Shown here in pieces: positions 46,191 through 55,984 of a stretch of DNA of 64,000 nucleotides. The notes below the pieces were generated by a model. That model was not told where the DNA came from. It did no database searches and saw only the letters and a list, made by a program, of their open reading frames with translations. Position 1 is the first letter of the stretch, and every line of letters begins with the position of its first letter. A program made the translations under genes and the position numbers. The DNA comes from an uncultured delta proteobacterium (GTDB lineage Bacteria > Desulfobacterota > Desulfovibrionia > Desulfovibrionales > Desulfovibrionaceae), in the NCBI GenBank assembly GCA_903835685.1, contig CAILNX010000053.1, forward strand, positions 1 to 64,000, in the 5' to 3' direction.

Positions 46191-46466
46191 TCAGTTCACA
46201 GCGTCTTTCAGGCCCTTGCCCACGGAAAACTTCACGGTCTTGCGCGCCGGAATCTTGATGGCCGCGCCAGTCCGGGGATTGCGCCCGGTGCGGGCGGCGG
46301 TCTTCTTCACGTCAAAGGAGCCGAACCCGGTCAGGGTCAGCTTGTCCCCTTTGGTCAGGGCGCCGGTGATGGCCTCCAGAATGCCCGCCAGGGCCTTCTC
46401 AGCCTCGGCCTTGGTCTTCAAGGCCACCTTTTTCTGGATGAGCGCAGCCAGATCCGCTTTGGTCAT
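46191..46466 (-). CDS. HU-family DNA-binding protein
   Basis: A 91-residue nucleoid protein. It carries MTKADLAALIQKKV, the LTGFGSFDVKKTAARTGRNP beta-arm, and TVKFSVGKGLKDAVN; the Pro that intercalates DNA lies in GRNPRTG. It bends and compacts DNA as a dimer. The ATG at 46466 has GGGGG about 7 nt upstream and overlaps the stop of a small upstream frame (ATGA). It cannot be told apart from an IHF-like paralogue by sequence alone; HU is the better fit. Confidence 0.92.
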   Translation of the reverse strand: MTKADLAALIQKKVALKTKAEAEKALAGILEAITGALTKGDKLTLTGFGSFDVKKTAARTGRNPRTGAAIKIPARKTVKFSVGKGLKDAVN

Positions 46467-46669
46467 TTCTTGTCCCCCTTTTTGGTGCGATGTTTCCACA
46501 ACTCCATCTCCAACACCTTGCGCCGGGGCCGCTTGACCTTGCAGGCCAGAGACGCGCCCTTCGTATACCCCTCTTTGGCCCGGTATTCAACCGGCGTCAG
46601 TTCGGGGCCGACAACGATTTTTCCTGCGCAATGGCCGTCCCCATAAAACGTCCCCGCGCTTTCTGGCAA
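46463..46669 (-). CDS. Possible small basic protein coupled to HU
   Basis: A 68-codon frame, TTG start, encoding a basic peptide with two cysteines (GHCAGKIVVGPEL, LACKVKRPRRKVL). The codon pattern from about residue 15 on looks coding, and the TGA overlaps the HU ATG (ATGA), as in translational coupling. The start is uncertain: the TTG has only a weak GGGA far upstream. I do not recognise the protein; it could be a real leader gene of HU or a chance frame. Confidence 0.4.
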   Translation of the reverse strand: MPESAGTFYGDGHCAGKIVVGPELTPVEYRAKEGYTKGASLACKVKRPRRKVLEMELWKHRTKKGDKK

Positions 46670-46909
46670 GCAGAAAACAATTCCCGTACCAAAAAGACTG
46701 TATTTCCTTTGGCGGGATGGGCGCGCTCGATCTCAGGATCGTCTGGCCCGGATCAACCGTCCGGCCCGGTGCAGGGCAAACCCATCCAAAATTGTCAGAA
46801 AGAGCCGCCGCCCACCGCCTTTTCCTTCTTTCCCCTCCGAGGCATTGTTTTTCGACCAAGGGGATGATAATGAGCCCAAATCAGGCCTTGCGAACACCAC
46901 GGGGGAGGC

Positions 46910-47263
46910 ATGCAGTCCTTGATGCGAAAGACCGTTGTCCTGGACCACCAGTGGCTGCTGGACCGCTACGACGGGGACGGGGACCTGGTGAGGGAACTCT
47001 ACCTCATCTTTCTCCAGGACGCCCCGCCCAAGCTCAAGGCCTTGCGCCGCGCCCTGGACAGCGGCCGGCGCGAGGAGGTCGTCCACCTGACCCATGGGCT
47101 GAAAAACATGGCCGGTGCGGCCGGGGCCTGGAAATTCATGGCCCTGGCCACGGAAGCGGAACAGGCCGCCCGCACGGGCGAACCGGCCCAGTGGGAGGCC
47201 AGCTACCCGCGCTTGAGCACGGGCCTGGAAGAGGCCATCGCGGCCATCAAGGCCACGCCGTGA
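46910..47263 (+). CDS. Hpt-domain phosphotransfer protein
   Basis: A 117-residue single-domain protein. The phospho-acceptor His lies in VHLTHGLKNMAGAAGAW, matching the HxLKxxAxxxGA motif. The rest is a four-helix bundle (LVRELYLIFLQDAPPKL, ALATEAEQAARTG). Such proteins shuttle phosphate between a hybrid kinase and a response regulator in the cytosol. No kinase is adjacent. ATG 46910 (GGGGGAGGC just upstream) and ATG 46922 are both possible starts. Confidence 0.87.
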   Translation: MQSLMRKTVVLDHQWLLDRYDGDGDLVRELYLIFLQDAPPKLKALRRALDSGRREEVVHLTHGLKNMAGAAGAWKFMALATEAEQAARTGEPAQWEASYPRLSTGLEEAIAAIKATP

Positions 47264-47317
47264 AGTCATAAGGCCCGGCCTCTGGACTCGGGTTTTACAG
47301 CGCCACAAGGAGATTTT

Positions 47318-47959
47318 GTGCGTCCACCTTCCCTGCAACTGGCCCCTGAAGGCGTGGTCTACATCGCCTTCTCCTCCCTCATCACCCTGGTCCTGGCCGT
47401 GCTGGGCCTGGCCGGGCCAGCCCTGCTTTTTCTGGTCGCAACCGCCCTCATCGTGAATTTCTTCCGCGATCCCGAGCGGGTGGGTCCCGAGGACCCGGCC
47501 GCCCTGGTCTCTCCGGCCGACGGCCGGGTGGTCAAGGTTGGCCCGGCCGTGGACCCCTTCACCGGCGAGCCCCGCAAGGTGGTCTGCGTGTTCATGAACG
47601 TGTTCAACGTGCATGTGAACCGCAGCCCGGTGGCCGCCCGGGTGGACAAGATCCGCTACGTGCCCGGGGTGTTCTTCAACGCCTCCCTGGACAAGGCCAG
47701 CACGGACAACGAGCGCTGCCTGCTGCGCCTGGTGGACTCCCAGAATCGGGGATTCACCGTGGTCCAGATCGCCGGACTCCTGGCCCGGCGCATCGTCTGC
47801 CGCACCGAGACCGGGGACCAGCTGGCCCGGGGGGAGCGCTTCGGCCTGATCAAATTCGGCTCCAGAGTTGACCTTTACCTGCCCGAGGACTATTTAGTGC
47901 AAGTGGGTGTGGGCGACACGGTCATTGCCGGAGAGACCGCCCTGGCCACCTTAAGCTGA
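47318..47959 (+). CDS. psd: Phosphatidylserine decarboxylase proenzyme
   Basis: A 213-residue inner-membrane enzyme that makes phosphatidylethanolamine. One N-terminal hydrophobic region (ITLVLAVLGLAGPALLFLVATALIV) precedes FFRDPERVGPEDPAALVSPADGRV and VFMNVFNVHVNRSPV. The self-cleavage site is in IKFGSRVDLYLP, where the Gly-Ser bond is cut to form the pyruvoyl group. This is the short, group II form. The start is GTG at 47318 with AAGGAG 5 nt upstream. pssA follows after 11 nt, so both steps from CDP-diacylglycerol to PE are cotranscribed. Confidence 0.95.
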   Translation: MRPPSLQLAPEGVVYIAFSSLITLVLAVLGLAGPALLFLVATALIVNFFRDPERVGPEDPAALVSPADGRVVKVGPAVDPFTGEPRKVVCVFMNVFNVHVNRSPVAARVDKIRYVPGVFFNASLDKASTDNERCLLRLVDSQNRGFTVVQIAGLLARRIVCRTETGDQLARGERFGLIKFGSRVDLYLPEDYLVQVGVGDTVIAGETALATLS

Positions 47960-47970
47960 ACGAGAGGACC

Positions 47971-48801
47971 ATGGCCCACGGGCCAGGGAGGTCGGCTTTG
48001 AGCGAGGAACAGCTCCCCGACAGGACCAAAATGGACGAGAAACCGACCCGCATGCCCCCGCACAAGGGCGTCTACATCCTTCCCAATCTGCTGACCACGG
48101 CCAGCCTGTTCATGGGCTTCGTGGGCATGACCTGGGCCGTGGACGGCCGTTTCGAGATGTGCGCCCTGGCCATTGTGGCCAGCGCCCTGTTCGACGGCCT
48201 GGACGGCAAGGTGGCCCGGCTCACGGGCACCAGCAGCGAATTCGGGGTGCAGTACGACTCCCTGGCCGACCTGGTGGCCTTTGGGGTCACCCCGGCCTTC
48301 ATGGCCTACGAATGGCAACTCAAGGCCTTCGGCCGCCTGGGCCTCCTGGCCGCCTTTCTCATGGCCTGCTGCGGGGCCTTGCGCCTGGCCCGGTTCAATG
48401 TGCAGACCAAGACCGTGTCCAAGAAATTCTTCATCGGCATGCCCATCCCGGCCGCTGGCTGCACCATGGCCGCCCTGGTCCTGTTTTTGCCCTACATCCC
48501 GGAGTCCCTGCAGGAGACCGTGCTGCCCATGGCCACCCTGGTCCTGGTCTATGTGCTCTCCTTCCTCATGGTCAGCCGGGTGCGCTACTACGCCTTCAAG
48601 GAATTCGGGGTGTTAAAAGCCCATCCCTTCAGCTCCATGGTCACGGCCATCCTCATCTTCGTGCTGGTGGCCTCCCAGCCCCGGCTGCTGGGCTTCATCT
48701 TCTTCATGGGCTATCTGGTCTACGGCCTGGTCTACACCGTGTTCTACCTCCAGCCCCGAAGCAGCAAGCTGGCCGCCAAGCAGCCCGAAGAGCCGGTCTA
48801 G
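47971..48801 (+). CDS. pssA: CDP-diacylglycerol-serine O-phosphatidyltransferase
   Basis: A 276-residue inner-membrane enzyme making phosphatidylserine from CDP-diacylglycerol and serine. The signature is intact: FDGLDGKVARLTG with DG-xx-AR spacing, then EFGVQYDSLADLVAFG. Six to eight hydrophobic helices follow. The ATG at 47971 has GAGAGG 3 nt upstream; a second ATG at residue 21 (MDEKPTR) would remove a polar extension. Its substrate, PS, feeds psd immediately upstream. Confidence 0.94.
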   Translation: MAHGPGRSALSEEQLPDRTKMDEKPTRMPPHKGVYILPNLLTTASLFMGFVGMTWAVDGRFEMCALAIVASALFDGLDGKVARLTGTSSEFGVQYDSLADLVAFGVTPAFMAYEWQLKAFGRLGLLAAFLMACCGALRLARFNVQTKTVSKKFFIGMPIPAAGCTMAALVLFLPYIPESLQETVLPMATLVLVYVLSFLMVSRVRYYAFKEFGVLKAHPFSSMVTAILIFVLVASQPRLLGFIFFMGYLVYGLVYTVFYLQPRSSKLAAKQPEEPV

Positions 48802-48821
48802 CTCAAGTAGAAATGGCCCTT

Positions 48822-48846
48822 CTATTTATTGTAATGCATTAAATAG
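48822..48846. terminator. A+T-rich hairpin after pssA
   Basis: CTATTTA (48822-48828) pairs with TAAATAG (48840-48846). It lies 20 nt after the pssA stop and marks the sharp change to A+T-rich sequence. No T run follows; terminator function is uncertain. Confidence 0.4.
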
Positions 48847-48875
48847 AATTTATTGCACTCAATCTGCCAAGTCAA

Positions 48876-49703
48876 ATGACTAATTCGACACTTTCTGTTG
48901 TTGATTCAACAATCACCTTATTGAACCAAGGATGGGTTGGAATATCAATTGGTATTGTGGTAGCAATTGCCATTACAATATACACAAGACGGAATCCACC
49001 TTTACCCAATGTTATATTTCAAAGCCGTGGGCAGAGACTATTGGACGGAGATTCAGCGCTACTCCCCAGTGATATATCAGTTCAATATAAAGGCAATAAT
49101 ATCCCTAGAGTTTCTCTTACGCAAATAATTATTTGGAATAATGGACGTGTATCGGTACGCGCTAACGATATAGAAACAGATGATCCGATCAAGTTTTCAT
49201 TTAGCGAAGATACTCAAATTTTATACGCTGAAGTCTGCAAAACATCAAGAGAAATAAACCACTCCTCAGTTACTCTTGAACAAGATAATACCAACTCTCT
49301 AATATATTCATTTTCTTTTCTAGACTATAAAGATGGCGCGCTGATTCGTATAGCACACACCGGTAAAAATCCATTCCCTTCACAAACAGGAACTATAATT
49401 GGGGCCAAAAATGGTATAATTAATTCTGGATATATCGACACAGAGACAATGAGAGAGAAATTTTTGGGGATGGTAATGCTTCCAGTGTTTTTTTCTTTAT
49501 CTACATTTGCTTGTTATAAACTTATAGTTGATGCAATCACTGCCTCCACAACTTTGAAAATTTCTGCGAACTCGTTATTTGCCGCAGTTTTTTTATTTCT
49601 TTCATCTGTATGTGTATTTGCGTTTAGACAAAACCTAATAAGCGCAAAAAACCTTGCACCCTATGAATTGATGCCAGAAGAGATTAAAAAAAGAAAAAAA
49701 TAA
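48876..49703 (+). CDS. A+T-rich membrane protein of unknown function (foreign-looking)
   Basis: A 275-residue protein in a markedly A+T-rich patch (48802-49740), unlike every neighbour. It has one hydrophobic segment near residues 20-37 (VGISIGIVVAIAITIY), a polar beta-rich middle (about 45-185) and two hydrophobic segments near the C-terminus (about 195-215 and 235-255). The C-terminus is very basic (EEIKKRKK). I do not recognise it. There is no ribosome-binding site before the ATG. Codon use (ATA, AGA, TTA) points to recent transfer. It splits the psd-pssA unit from glnS. Confidence 0.7.
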   Translation: MTNSTLSVVDSTITLLNQGWVGISIGIVVAIAITIYTRRNPPLPNVIFQSRGQRLLDGDSALLPSDISVQYKGNNIPRVSLTQIIIWNNGRVSVRANDIETDDPIKFSFSEDTQILYAEVCKTSREINHSSVTLEQDNTNSLIYSFSFLDYKDGALIRIAHTGKNPFPSQTGTIIGAKNGIINSGYIDTETMREKFLGMVMLPVFFSLSTFACYKLIVDAITASTTLKISANSLFAAVFLFLSSVCVFAFRQNLISAKNLAPYELMPEEIKKRKK

Positions 49704-49741
49704 TGCTGTAAAATCAAGTTATAGTACACTAGTGATTCGGT

Positions 49742-49770
49742 TTGACCTCCCCTCCGTTTCATCGTAATTT
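49742..49770 (+). promoter_or_regulatory. Promoter of glnS
   Basis: TTGACC (49742-49747), a 17-nt spacer, then TAATTT (49765-49770). It lies 44 nt before the glnS start and immediately after the A+T-rich gene. Confidence 0.65.
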
Positions 49771-49814
49771 CCCGCGCGCCGGAACGATCCACCCCGACCC
49801 CAAAGGACCACTCC

Positions 49815-51497
<1,683 letters not shown>

Positions 51498-51516
51498 CGG
51501 CACTGACGAAAAACGC

Positions 51517-51558
51517 AAAAGCGGCGGGAACGGGGTTTGGCCCGTCCCGCCGCTTTTT
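51517..51558 (+). terminator. Terminator of glnS
   Basis: An A-rich GC hairpin: GCGGCGGGAACGGG pairs with CCCGTCCCGCCGC with a single bulge, loop GTTTGG, followed by TTTTTT. It lies about 20 nt after the glnS stop. On the minus strand the matching A run also serves the convergent gene. Confidence 0.92.
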
Positions 51559-51580
51559 TGATGTGCGGCCCGAGGCTCCC

Positions 51581-52360
51581 CTAGGGCTTGCCCGCCAGGG
51601 TGTCCTCGGCCCCGATCTCCATCTCCTGGATGGCCGCGTCGATGCGGGCCAGGACCTCGGCCGCCACGCCCCCGCCGCACAGGATGTAGCGCTTGGGCCG
51701 TTCCCGCAGGTCGGTCAGCGGCAGGATCAGGAAGGCCTCGGGCGTCAGCCCCGACAGCCCGATGACCTTCTCGACCTCGGATTCACGGGCCAGGGTGTAG
51801 GAAAAACGCCCGTGGGCCAGCATGAGGGCCTGCTGCTGCCGGGCCGGGATGTCCAGGACCCCGGCCGGGTGCTTGCGGACCAGTCCGTCCACGTAGCTCC
51901 CGTAGGACCAACTTCGGATGAGGCCCAGGGTCAATTCCGGGTCGGCGGACAGAGCGCCCAGGCTGTCCTTGCCCTCGAACCGCGCCCGGTCCTTGGCCAG
52001 GGCCAGGGCCACCAGGGGGGCGTCCTGGGAGATGGGCAGGCTGAACCGGGCGAAGGTCTCCCGCTCGGCGGTCTTGAACCATCCGAAGGAGCACATCGGG
52101 CTGTTCTTTTTTCCCAATTCCGCAAGGATGCGCTTGGAGGGCAGCTCCTGAAAAACGACCTCGATCCCGGCCCGGGCGAAAACGAGCTTGGCCAGTTCGT
52201 ACAGGGTGCCCTGGGGCTGGCCGTCCTGGGTGTAGTTGTACGGGGGCCGGTCGGGATAGGCCACGACGATGGGCTGGGCCTGGGATTCCAAGGCCGGGCA
52301 AAGGGCAAGCAGAAAGACCAGGAGAAACGCGGGCAGGGACAAAGAGCGGCGCATGAGCAT
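51581..52360 (-). CDS. Periplasmic solute-binding protein, family 3-like
   Basis: A 259-residue exported protein. A signal peptide (LPAFLLVFLLALCPALESQAQ) precedes the mature sequence, which begins PIVVAYPDRPPYNYTQDGQPQGTLYEL. This is the pattern of family 3 extracellular solute-binding proteins. It lacks adjacent permease and ATPase genes, so it may be a sensor or orphan binding protein. The ligand is unknown; an amino acid is the family default. The ATG at 52360 has AAGGGG 8 nt upstream. It is convergent with glnS. Confidence 0.8.
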   Translation of the reverse strand: MLMRRSLSLPAFLLVFLLALCPALESQAQPIVVAYPDRPPYNYTQDGQPQGTLYELAKLVFARAGIEVVFQELPSKRILAELGKKNSPMCSFGWFKTAERETFARFSLPISQDAPLVALALAKDRARFEGKDSLGALSADPELTLGLIRSWSYGSYVDGLVRKHPAGVLDIPARQQQALMLAHGRFSYTLARESEVEKVIGLSGLTPEAFLILPLTDLRERPKRYILCGGGVAAEVLARIDAAIQEMEIGAEDTLAGKP

Positions 52361-52491
52361 GAGGTGCCCCTTGGAGTAGGAGAATGATTTAGGGAATATA
52401 AGGGGAATTGGGAGGGAGGTCAAGGATTGGGCAACACCTTCGGACGACTTGGCTTGACGCGAGCTCCGAGGGCAGGACCTACGAAAGCGTC

Positions 52492-52785
52492 TCAGCTCAA
52501 AACCCGGGGCCAGAGCCGGGCGGAATGCAGGACTCGCAGGACCTGGGCCTCGGCGTCCTTCTCCCGGTAGACCACGATGTACGGCAATCCGGGGATGAGA
52601 AGCTCGCGCGTGCCTGCAATCCGGCCGGGCCTGCCCTTGCCAGGATGGCGGGCCAACTCCCGGGCCGCATCATAGACCCGTCCCACCACCGAGACAGCGC
52701 TTTCCGAATCATCCCGGGCAATGTATTCGCCGATTGCCGAGAGGTTGCGCAGGGCCGTGGCCGTGAAGCGCACCCTAACGCGCAT
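52492..52785 (-). CDS. ParE/RelE-family toxin
   Basis: A 97-residue basic protein: VRFTATALRNLSAIGEYIARD, GRPGRIAGTRELLIPGLPYIVVYR and VLRVLHSARLWPRVLS match the ParE/RelE fold. ParE poisons gyrase, whereas RelE cuts mRNA on ribosomes; sequence favours ParE-like. It lies downstream of its RHH antitoxin, overlapping it by 11 nt (antitoxin first), the usual parDE order. Confidence 0.9.
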   Translation of the reverse strand: MRVRVRFTATALRNLSAIGEYIARDDSESAVSVVGRVYDAARELARHPGKGRPGRIAGTRELLIPGLPYIVVYREKDAEAQVLRVLHSARLWPRVLS

Positions 52786-53017
52786 CGGTCAGGCCCCAAC
52801 GGGCGCGGAAAGCGGCCTCCTCGGCCTCGGTGGCGAAATCCCCGGCCTCGGCCTCGGCCAGACCGGCCGTGACCTCGGCGGCGAACCAGGTTTCATATTC
52901 CAAGTACCGGGCCAGGGCCTCCTGGATCAGGTAGGAACGGCTGCGTCCGGCCGATTGGGCCAGCCCGTCCAGACGGCTCAGGATCTCGTCATCCACACGG
53001 ATTGTCGTGGCGCGCAT
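52775..53017 (-). CDS. Ribbon-helix-helix antitoxin
   Basis: An 80-residue protein. The N-terminal RHH DNA-binding domain (TIRVDDEILSRLDGLA followed by RSRSYLIQEALARYLE) is followed by an acidic, Ala/Glu-rich toxin-binding tail. It neutralises the downstream ParE-like toxin and represses the operon. GGAGG lies 4 nt before the ATG at 53017. A perfect 15-nt palindrome upstream is a candidate operator. Confidence 0.9.
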   Translation of the reverse strand: MRATTIRVDDEILSRLDGLAQSAGRSRSYLIQEALARYLEYETWFAAEVTAGLAEAEAGDFATEAEEAAFRARWGLTDAR

Positions 53018-53036
53018 GGGACCTCCGGTTCGAGTA

Positions 53037-53051
53037 TATTCATCATGAATA
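53037..53051 (-). promoter_or_regulatory. Operator of the ParE/RHH module
   Basis: A perfect palindrome TATTCAT-C-ATGAATA. On the minus strand TATACT, a good -10, overlaps its downstream edge (53039-53034). This fits repression by the RHH antitoxin. It lies 20 nt upstream of the antitoxin start. Confidence 0.65.
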
Positions 53052-53430
53052 CATACGAACCAACACGAGGTCAAGGCGGCCTTTGTGCCTCCCCTGCCCA
53101 AGGCCGAAATCCCCCTGCCCCGACTGTGGCGCACACCTGGGACACCGCCCCAGGAAGCGCCACACTTCTGTGGCACACGCCCCGCACCTTCCCGCCCTCA
53201 AGCCTCGTCCACTCCCTCTTCACGGCTTGCCCAGCCCTCGCATCCAACCGGACTCACACCACCTTTTATTTCCCTCCCCATCCGACCCCCTCATGGCACA
53301 AACCTTGCCTTCTTCCCTGCGCCACCGGGTGTCCGGGGCCTGTCCGGGAATGGCCGGGCAGGACCCTCCCCCCTTACGGCGCACGACGGGCTCCCCAGTG
53401 AAGGAGGAGCACGAAAGAGGAGGAAGGTTC
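53052..53430. other. Intergenic region upstream of frdC
   Basis: A pyrimidine-rich stretch without a supported gene. A 6-bp hairpin (GCCACA with TGTGGC) lies at 53159-53174, and the motif TGTGGC followed by CACAC-type bases occurs twice. It presumably holds the promoter of frdCAB, but I see no clear hexamer pair. An open frame extending upstream from frdC crosses this region; it has no ribosome-binding site. Confidence 0.45.
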
Positions 53431-54090
53431 ATGTCCAACCAATCGTCTTGTTCCTGTACGGCGCAGCCCCAGGGCTTTCGCGCAGCCTACCTCGATTGGG
53501 CTCAGATGCTCTCCGGGGCGGCCCTCGTCATTTTCATGTGGTGTCACCTGCTGCTGGTTTCCAGCGTCCTCTTGGGCCAGGGGGTGATGAACGCCATCGC
53601 GCACTTCTTCGAGGCCACCTACATGGCCCAGGTCGGCGGCCCCATCCTGTTTCTCATCTTCGTCTTTCATTTCATACTGGCGGCCCGCAAAATGCCCTTC
53701 CGCAGCCGTGAGCACGAGGCCTACTTTGAACACGCCAAACGCTTCAAGCACCTGGACACCTGGCTGTGGGTGGTCCAGGTGGTTTCGGCCGTGATCATCC
53801 TGGTGCTGGGCTCGGCCCATGTGTACACCGTGCTCTCCAACCTGCCCATCACGGCGGTGCGTAGCGCGGCCCGGGTCCAGAACGGCTCCTGGCTCTTTTT
53901 GTACCTGGTGCTCCTGCCTCTCACCGAGCTGCACGTGGGCATCGGCTTCTACCGCATCGGGGTCAAATGGGGCTTCATCAAGCGCTCCACCCGCAAGGGC
54001 TTCCACGCCAAGGAAAACCTCCTGACCATCGGCATGATCGCCATCGGAGTGATGACCCTGGTGCGCTTTTTGACCATCACCGTGCAGTAA
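53431..54090 (+). CDS. frdC: Fumarate reductase cytochrome b subunit
   Basis: A 219-residue membrane anchor with about five helices, of the diheme Wolinella-type FrdC. Heme-ligand histidines lie in FMWCHLLL, FFEATYMAQVG-adjacent IAHFFE, FVFHFILAAR, GSAHVYTV and ELHVGIGFYR. A cysteine-rich start (QSSCSCTAQPQ) is unusual. The enzyme passes electrons between menaquinone and FrdAB. The ATG at 53431 has AGGAGG about 6 nt upstream. Gene order frdC-frdA-frdB matches the epsilon/deltaproteobacterial type. Confidence 0.93.
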   Translation: MSNQSSCSCTAQPQGFRAAYLDWAQMLSGAALVIFMWCHLLLVSSVLLGQGVMNAIAHFFEATYMAQVGGPILFLIFVFHFILAARKMPFRSREHEAYFEHAKRFKHLDTWLWVVQVVSAVIILVLGSAHVYTVLSNLPITAVRSAARVQNGSWLFLYLVLLPLTELHVGIGFYRIGVKWGFIKRSTRKGFHAKENLLTIGMIAIGVMTLVRFLTITVQ

Positions 54091-54127
54091 ACTCGCGCCA
54101 AGCGACACGAACAGAAGGACGAAGCAC

Positions 54128-55984
54128 ATGCAAACATTCACTACCGATCTTTTGTGCATCGGCGCTGGTCTGGCCGGTGAGCGGGTGGCCGTGGCCGCGG
54201 CAGAGGCCGGATTCGGCGTCATCTGCTTGAGCCTGGTGCCCTCGCGGCGGTCCCACTCCTCGGCCGCGCAAGGCGGCATGCAGGCGGCCCTGGGCAACTG
54301 CGCCAAGGGCGAGGGCGATTCCCCGGACGTGCATTTCCTGGACACGGTCAAAGGCTCGGACTGGGGCGCGGACCAGGAAGTGGCCCGCATCTTCGTGGAC
54401 AACGCGCCCATCGCCATGCGCCAGATGGCCCACTGGGGCGTGCCCTGGAACCGGGTCGTGCCCGGCACCTCCACCTACTTCAAGGGCGGCAAGCAGTTCG
54501 AAAAGACCGAGAAAGCCGAGAACGAGGGCCTGATCGCGGCCCGCGACTTCGGCGGAACGGCCAAATGGCGCACCTGCTACGCGGCTGACGGCACCGGCCA
54601 CTCCGTGCTCTACACCCTGGACAACCGGGCCGTGCAACTGGGCGTGGAAGTCCACGACAAGGTCGAGGCCATCAGCCTGATCCACGACGGCGAGCGGTGC
54701 ATGGGCGCGGTGATCCGGTGCTTGAAGACCGGCGAACTCTCCGTGTACCTGGCCAAGGCCACCCTGATCGCCACGGGCGGTTTCGGCCGTATCTACCGGG
54801 AGACCACCAACGCGGTGATCAACGACGGCGGCGGGAACATCATCGCCTTGAACACCGGCGTGGTCCCCCTGGGCAACATGGAGGCCGTGCAGTTCCACCC
54901 CACGGGCATCGTGCCCACGGACATCCTGATCACCGAGGGCTGCCGGGGCGACGGCGGCACGCTTTTGGACAAGAACGAGTACCGCTTCATGCCCGACTAC
55001 GAGCCGGACAAGGCCGAACTGGCCTCCCGCGACGTGGTCTCCCGGCGCATGACCGAGCACATGCGAAAAGGCCTGGGCGTGGACAGCCCCTACGGCACCC
55101 ACCTCTGGCTGGACATCCGGCACCTGGGCGTCAAGCACCTGACCACCAAGCTGCGCGAGGTGGACGAGATCTGCAAGAACTTCCTGGGCGTCGACCCGTC
55201 CAAGGACTTCGTCCCGGTCCGGCCCACCCAGCACTACTCCATGGGCGGCGTGCGCACCAACAAGGACGGCGCGGCCTACGGCTTAAAGGGCCTGTTCAGC
55301 GCTGGCGAATCGGCCTGCTGGGACATGCACGGGTTCAACCGCCTGGGCGGGAACTCCCTGGCCGAGACAGTGGTCGCGGGCATGGTCGTGGGCGGCAAGG
55401 TGGTGGAGTTCCTCAAGGGATACGAGACCTTCTTCTGCACCAAGACCATCGACGCGGCGGTCAAGTTCGAGCGCGAACGCATCGCAGGCCTCATCTCGGG
55501 CAAGTACGGAACCGAGAGCGTGTACCAGGTGCGCGACGCCATGTTCGATTCCATCATGAAGGGCGCGGGCATCTTCCGCAACGGCAAGGACCTTCAGACC
55601 TGCGTGGACGAGCTGGAAGCCATTCACGAGCGGGCCGGCAAGGTGAGCCTGCGCTCGAACGGCCTGGGGGCCAACCCGGAACTGGCCGTGGCCTTGAAAA
55701 TCCAGGGCATGGTCAAGCTGGCCCTGTGCGTGGCTTACGGCGCGCTGAAGCGCACGGAATCCCGCGGCTCCCACGCCCGCGAGGACTTCCCCGAGCGCAA
55801 CGACCGCGACTGGCTCAACCGCACCCTGGCCTATTGGAAGGAAGGCGACAGCCTCCCGACCCTGAAATACGAGGACGCCACCCCCTACTTCGAACTGCCT
55901 CCGGGCGACCGGGGCTACGGCGGGGGCAAGATCATCCCGGCCGATCCCGCAAAGATCGTGGTGAAGGAGAAGAACAATGGGTAG
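54128..55984 (+). CDS. frdA: Fumarate reductase flavoprotein subunit
   Basis: A 618-residue catalytic subunit with covalent FAD. GAGLAG lies at 12-17 and the FAD-linking His43 is in RSHSSAAQGG. Substrate-site blocks HPTGIVPTDILITEGCRGDGG, TQHYSMGGVRTN and the terminal HAREDFPERNDRDWL are intact. It reduces fumarate to succinate, or runs in reverse as succinate dehydrogenase. It lies 37 nt after frdC and overlaps frdB by 8 nt. Confidence 0.97.
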   Translation: MQTFTTDLLCIGAGLAGERVAVAAAEAGFGVICLSLVPSRRSHSSAAQGGMQAALGNCAKGEGDSPDVHFLDTVKGSDWGADQEVARIFVDNAPIAMRQMAHWGVPWNRVVPGTSTYFKGGKQFEKTEKAENEGLIAARDFGGTAKWRTCYAADGTGHSVLYTLDNRAVQLGVEVHDKVEAISLIHDGERCMGAVIRCLKTGELSVYLAKATLIATGGFGRIYRETTNAVINDGGGNIIALNTGVVPLGNMEAVQFHPTGIVPTDILITEGCRGDGGTLLDKNEYRFMPDYEPDKAELASRDVVSRRMTEHMRKGLGVDSPYGTHLWLDIRHLGVKHLTTKLREVDEICKNFLGVDPSKDFVPVRPTQHYSMGGVRTNKDGAAYGLKGLFSAGESACWDMHGFNRLGGNSLAETVVAGMVVGGKVVEFLKGYETFFCTKTIDAAVKFERERIAGLISGKYGTESVYQVRDAMFDSIMKGAGIFRNGKDLQTCVDELEAIHERAGKVSLRSNGLGANPELAVALKIQGMVKLALCVAYGALKRTESRGSHAREDFPERNDRDWLNRTLAYWKEGDSLPTLKYEDATPYFELPPGDRGYGGGKIIPADPAKIVVKEKNNG

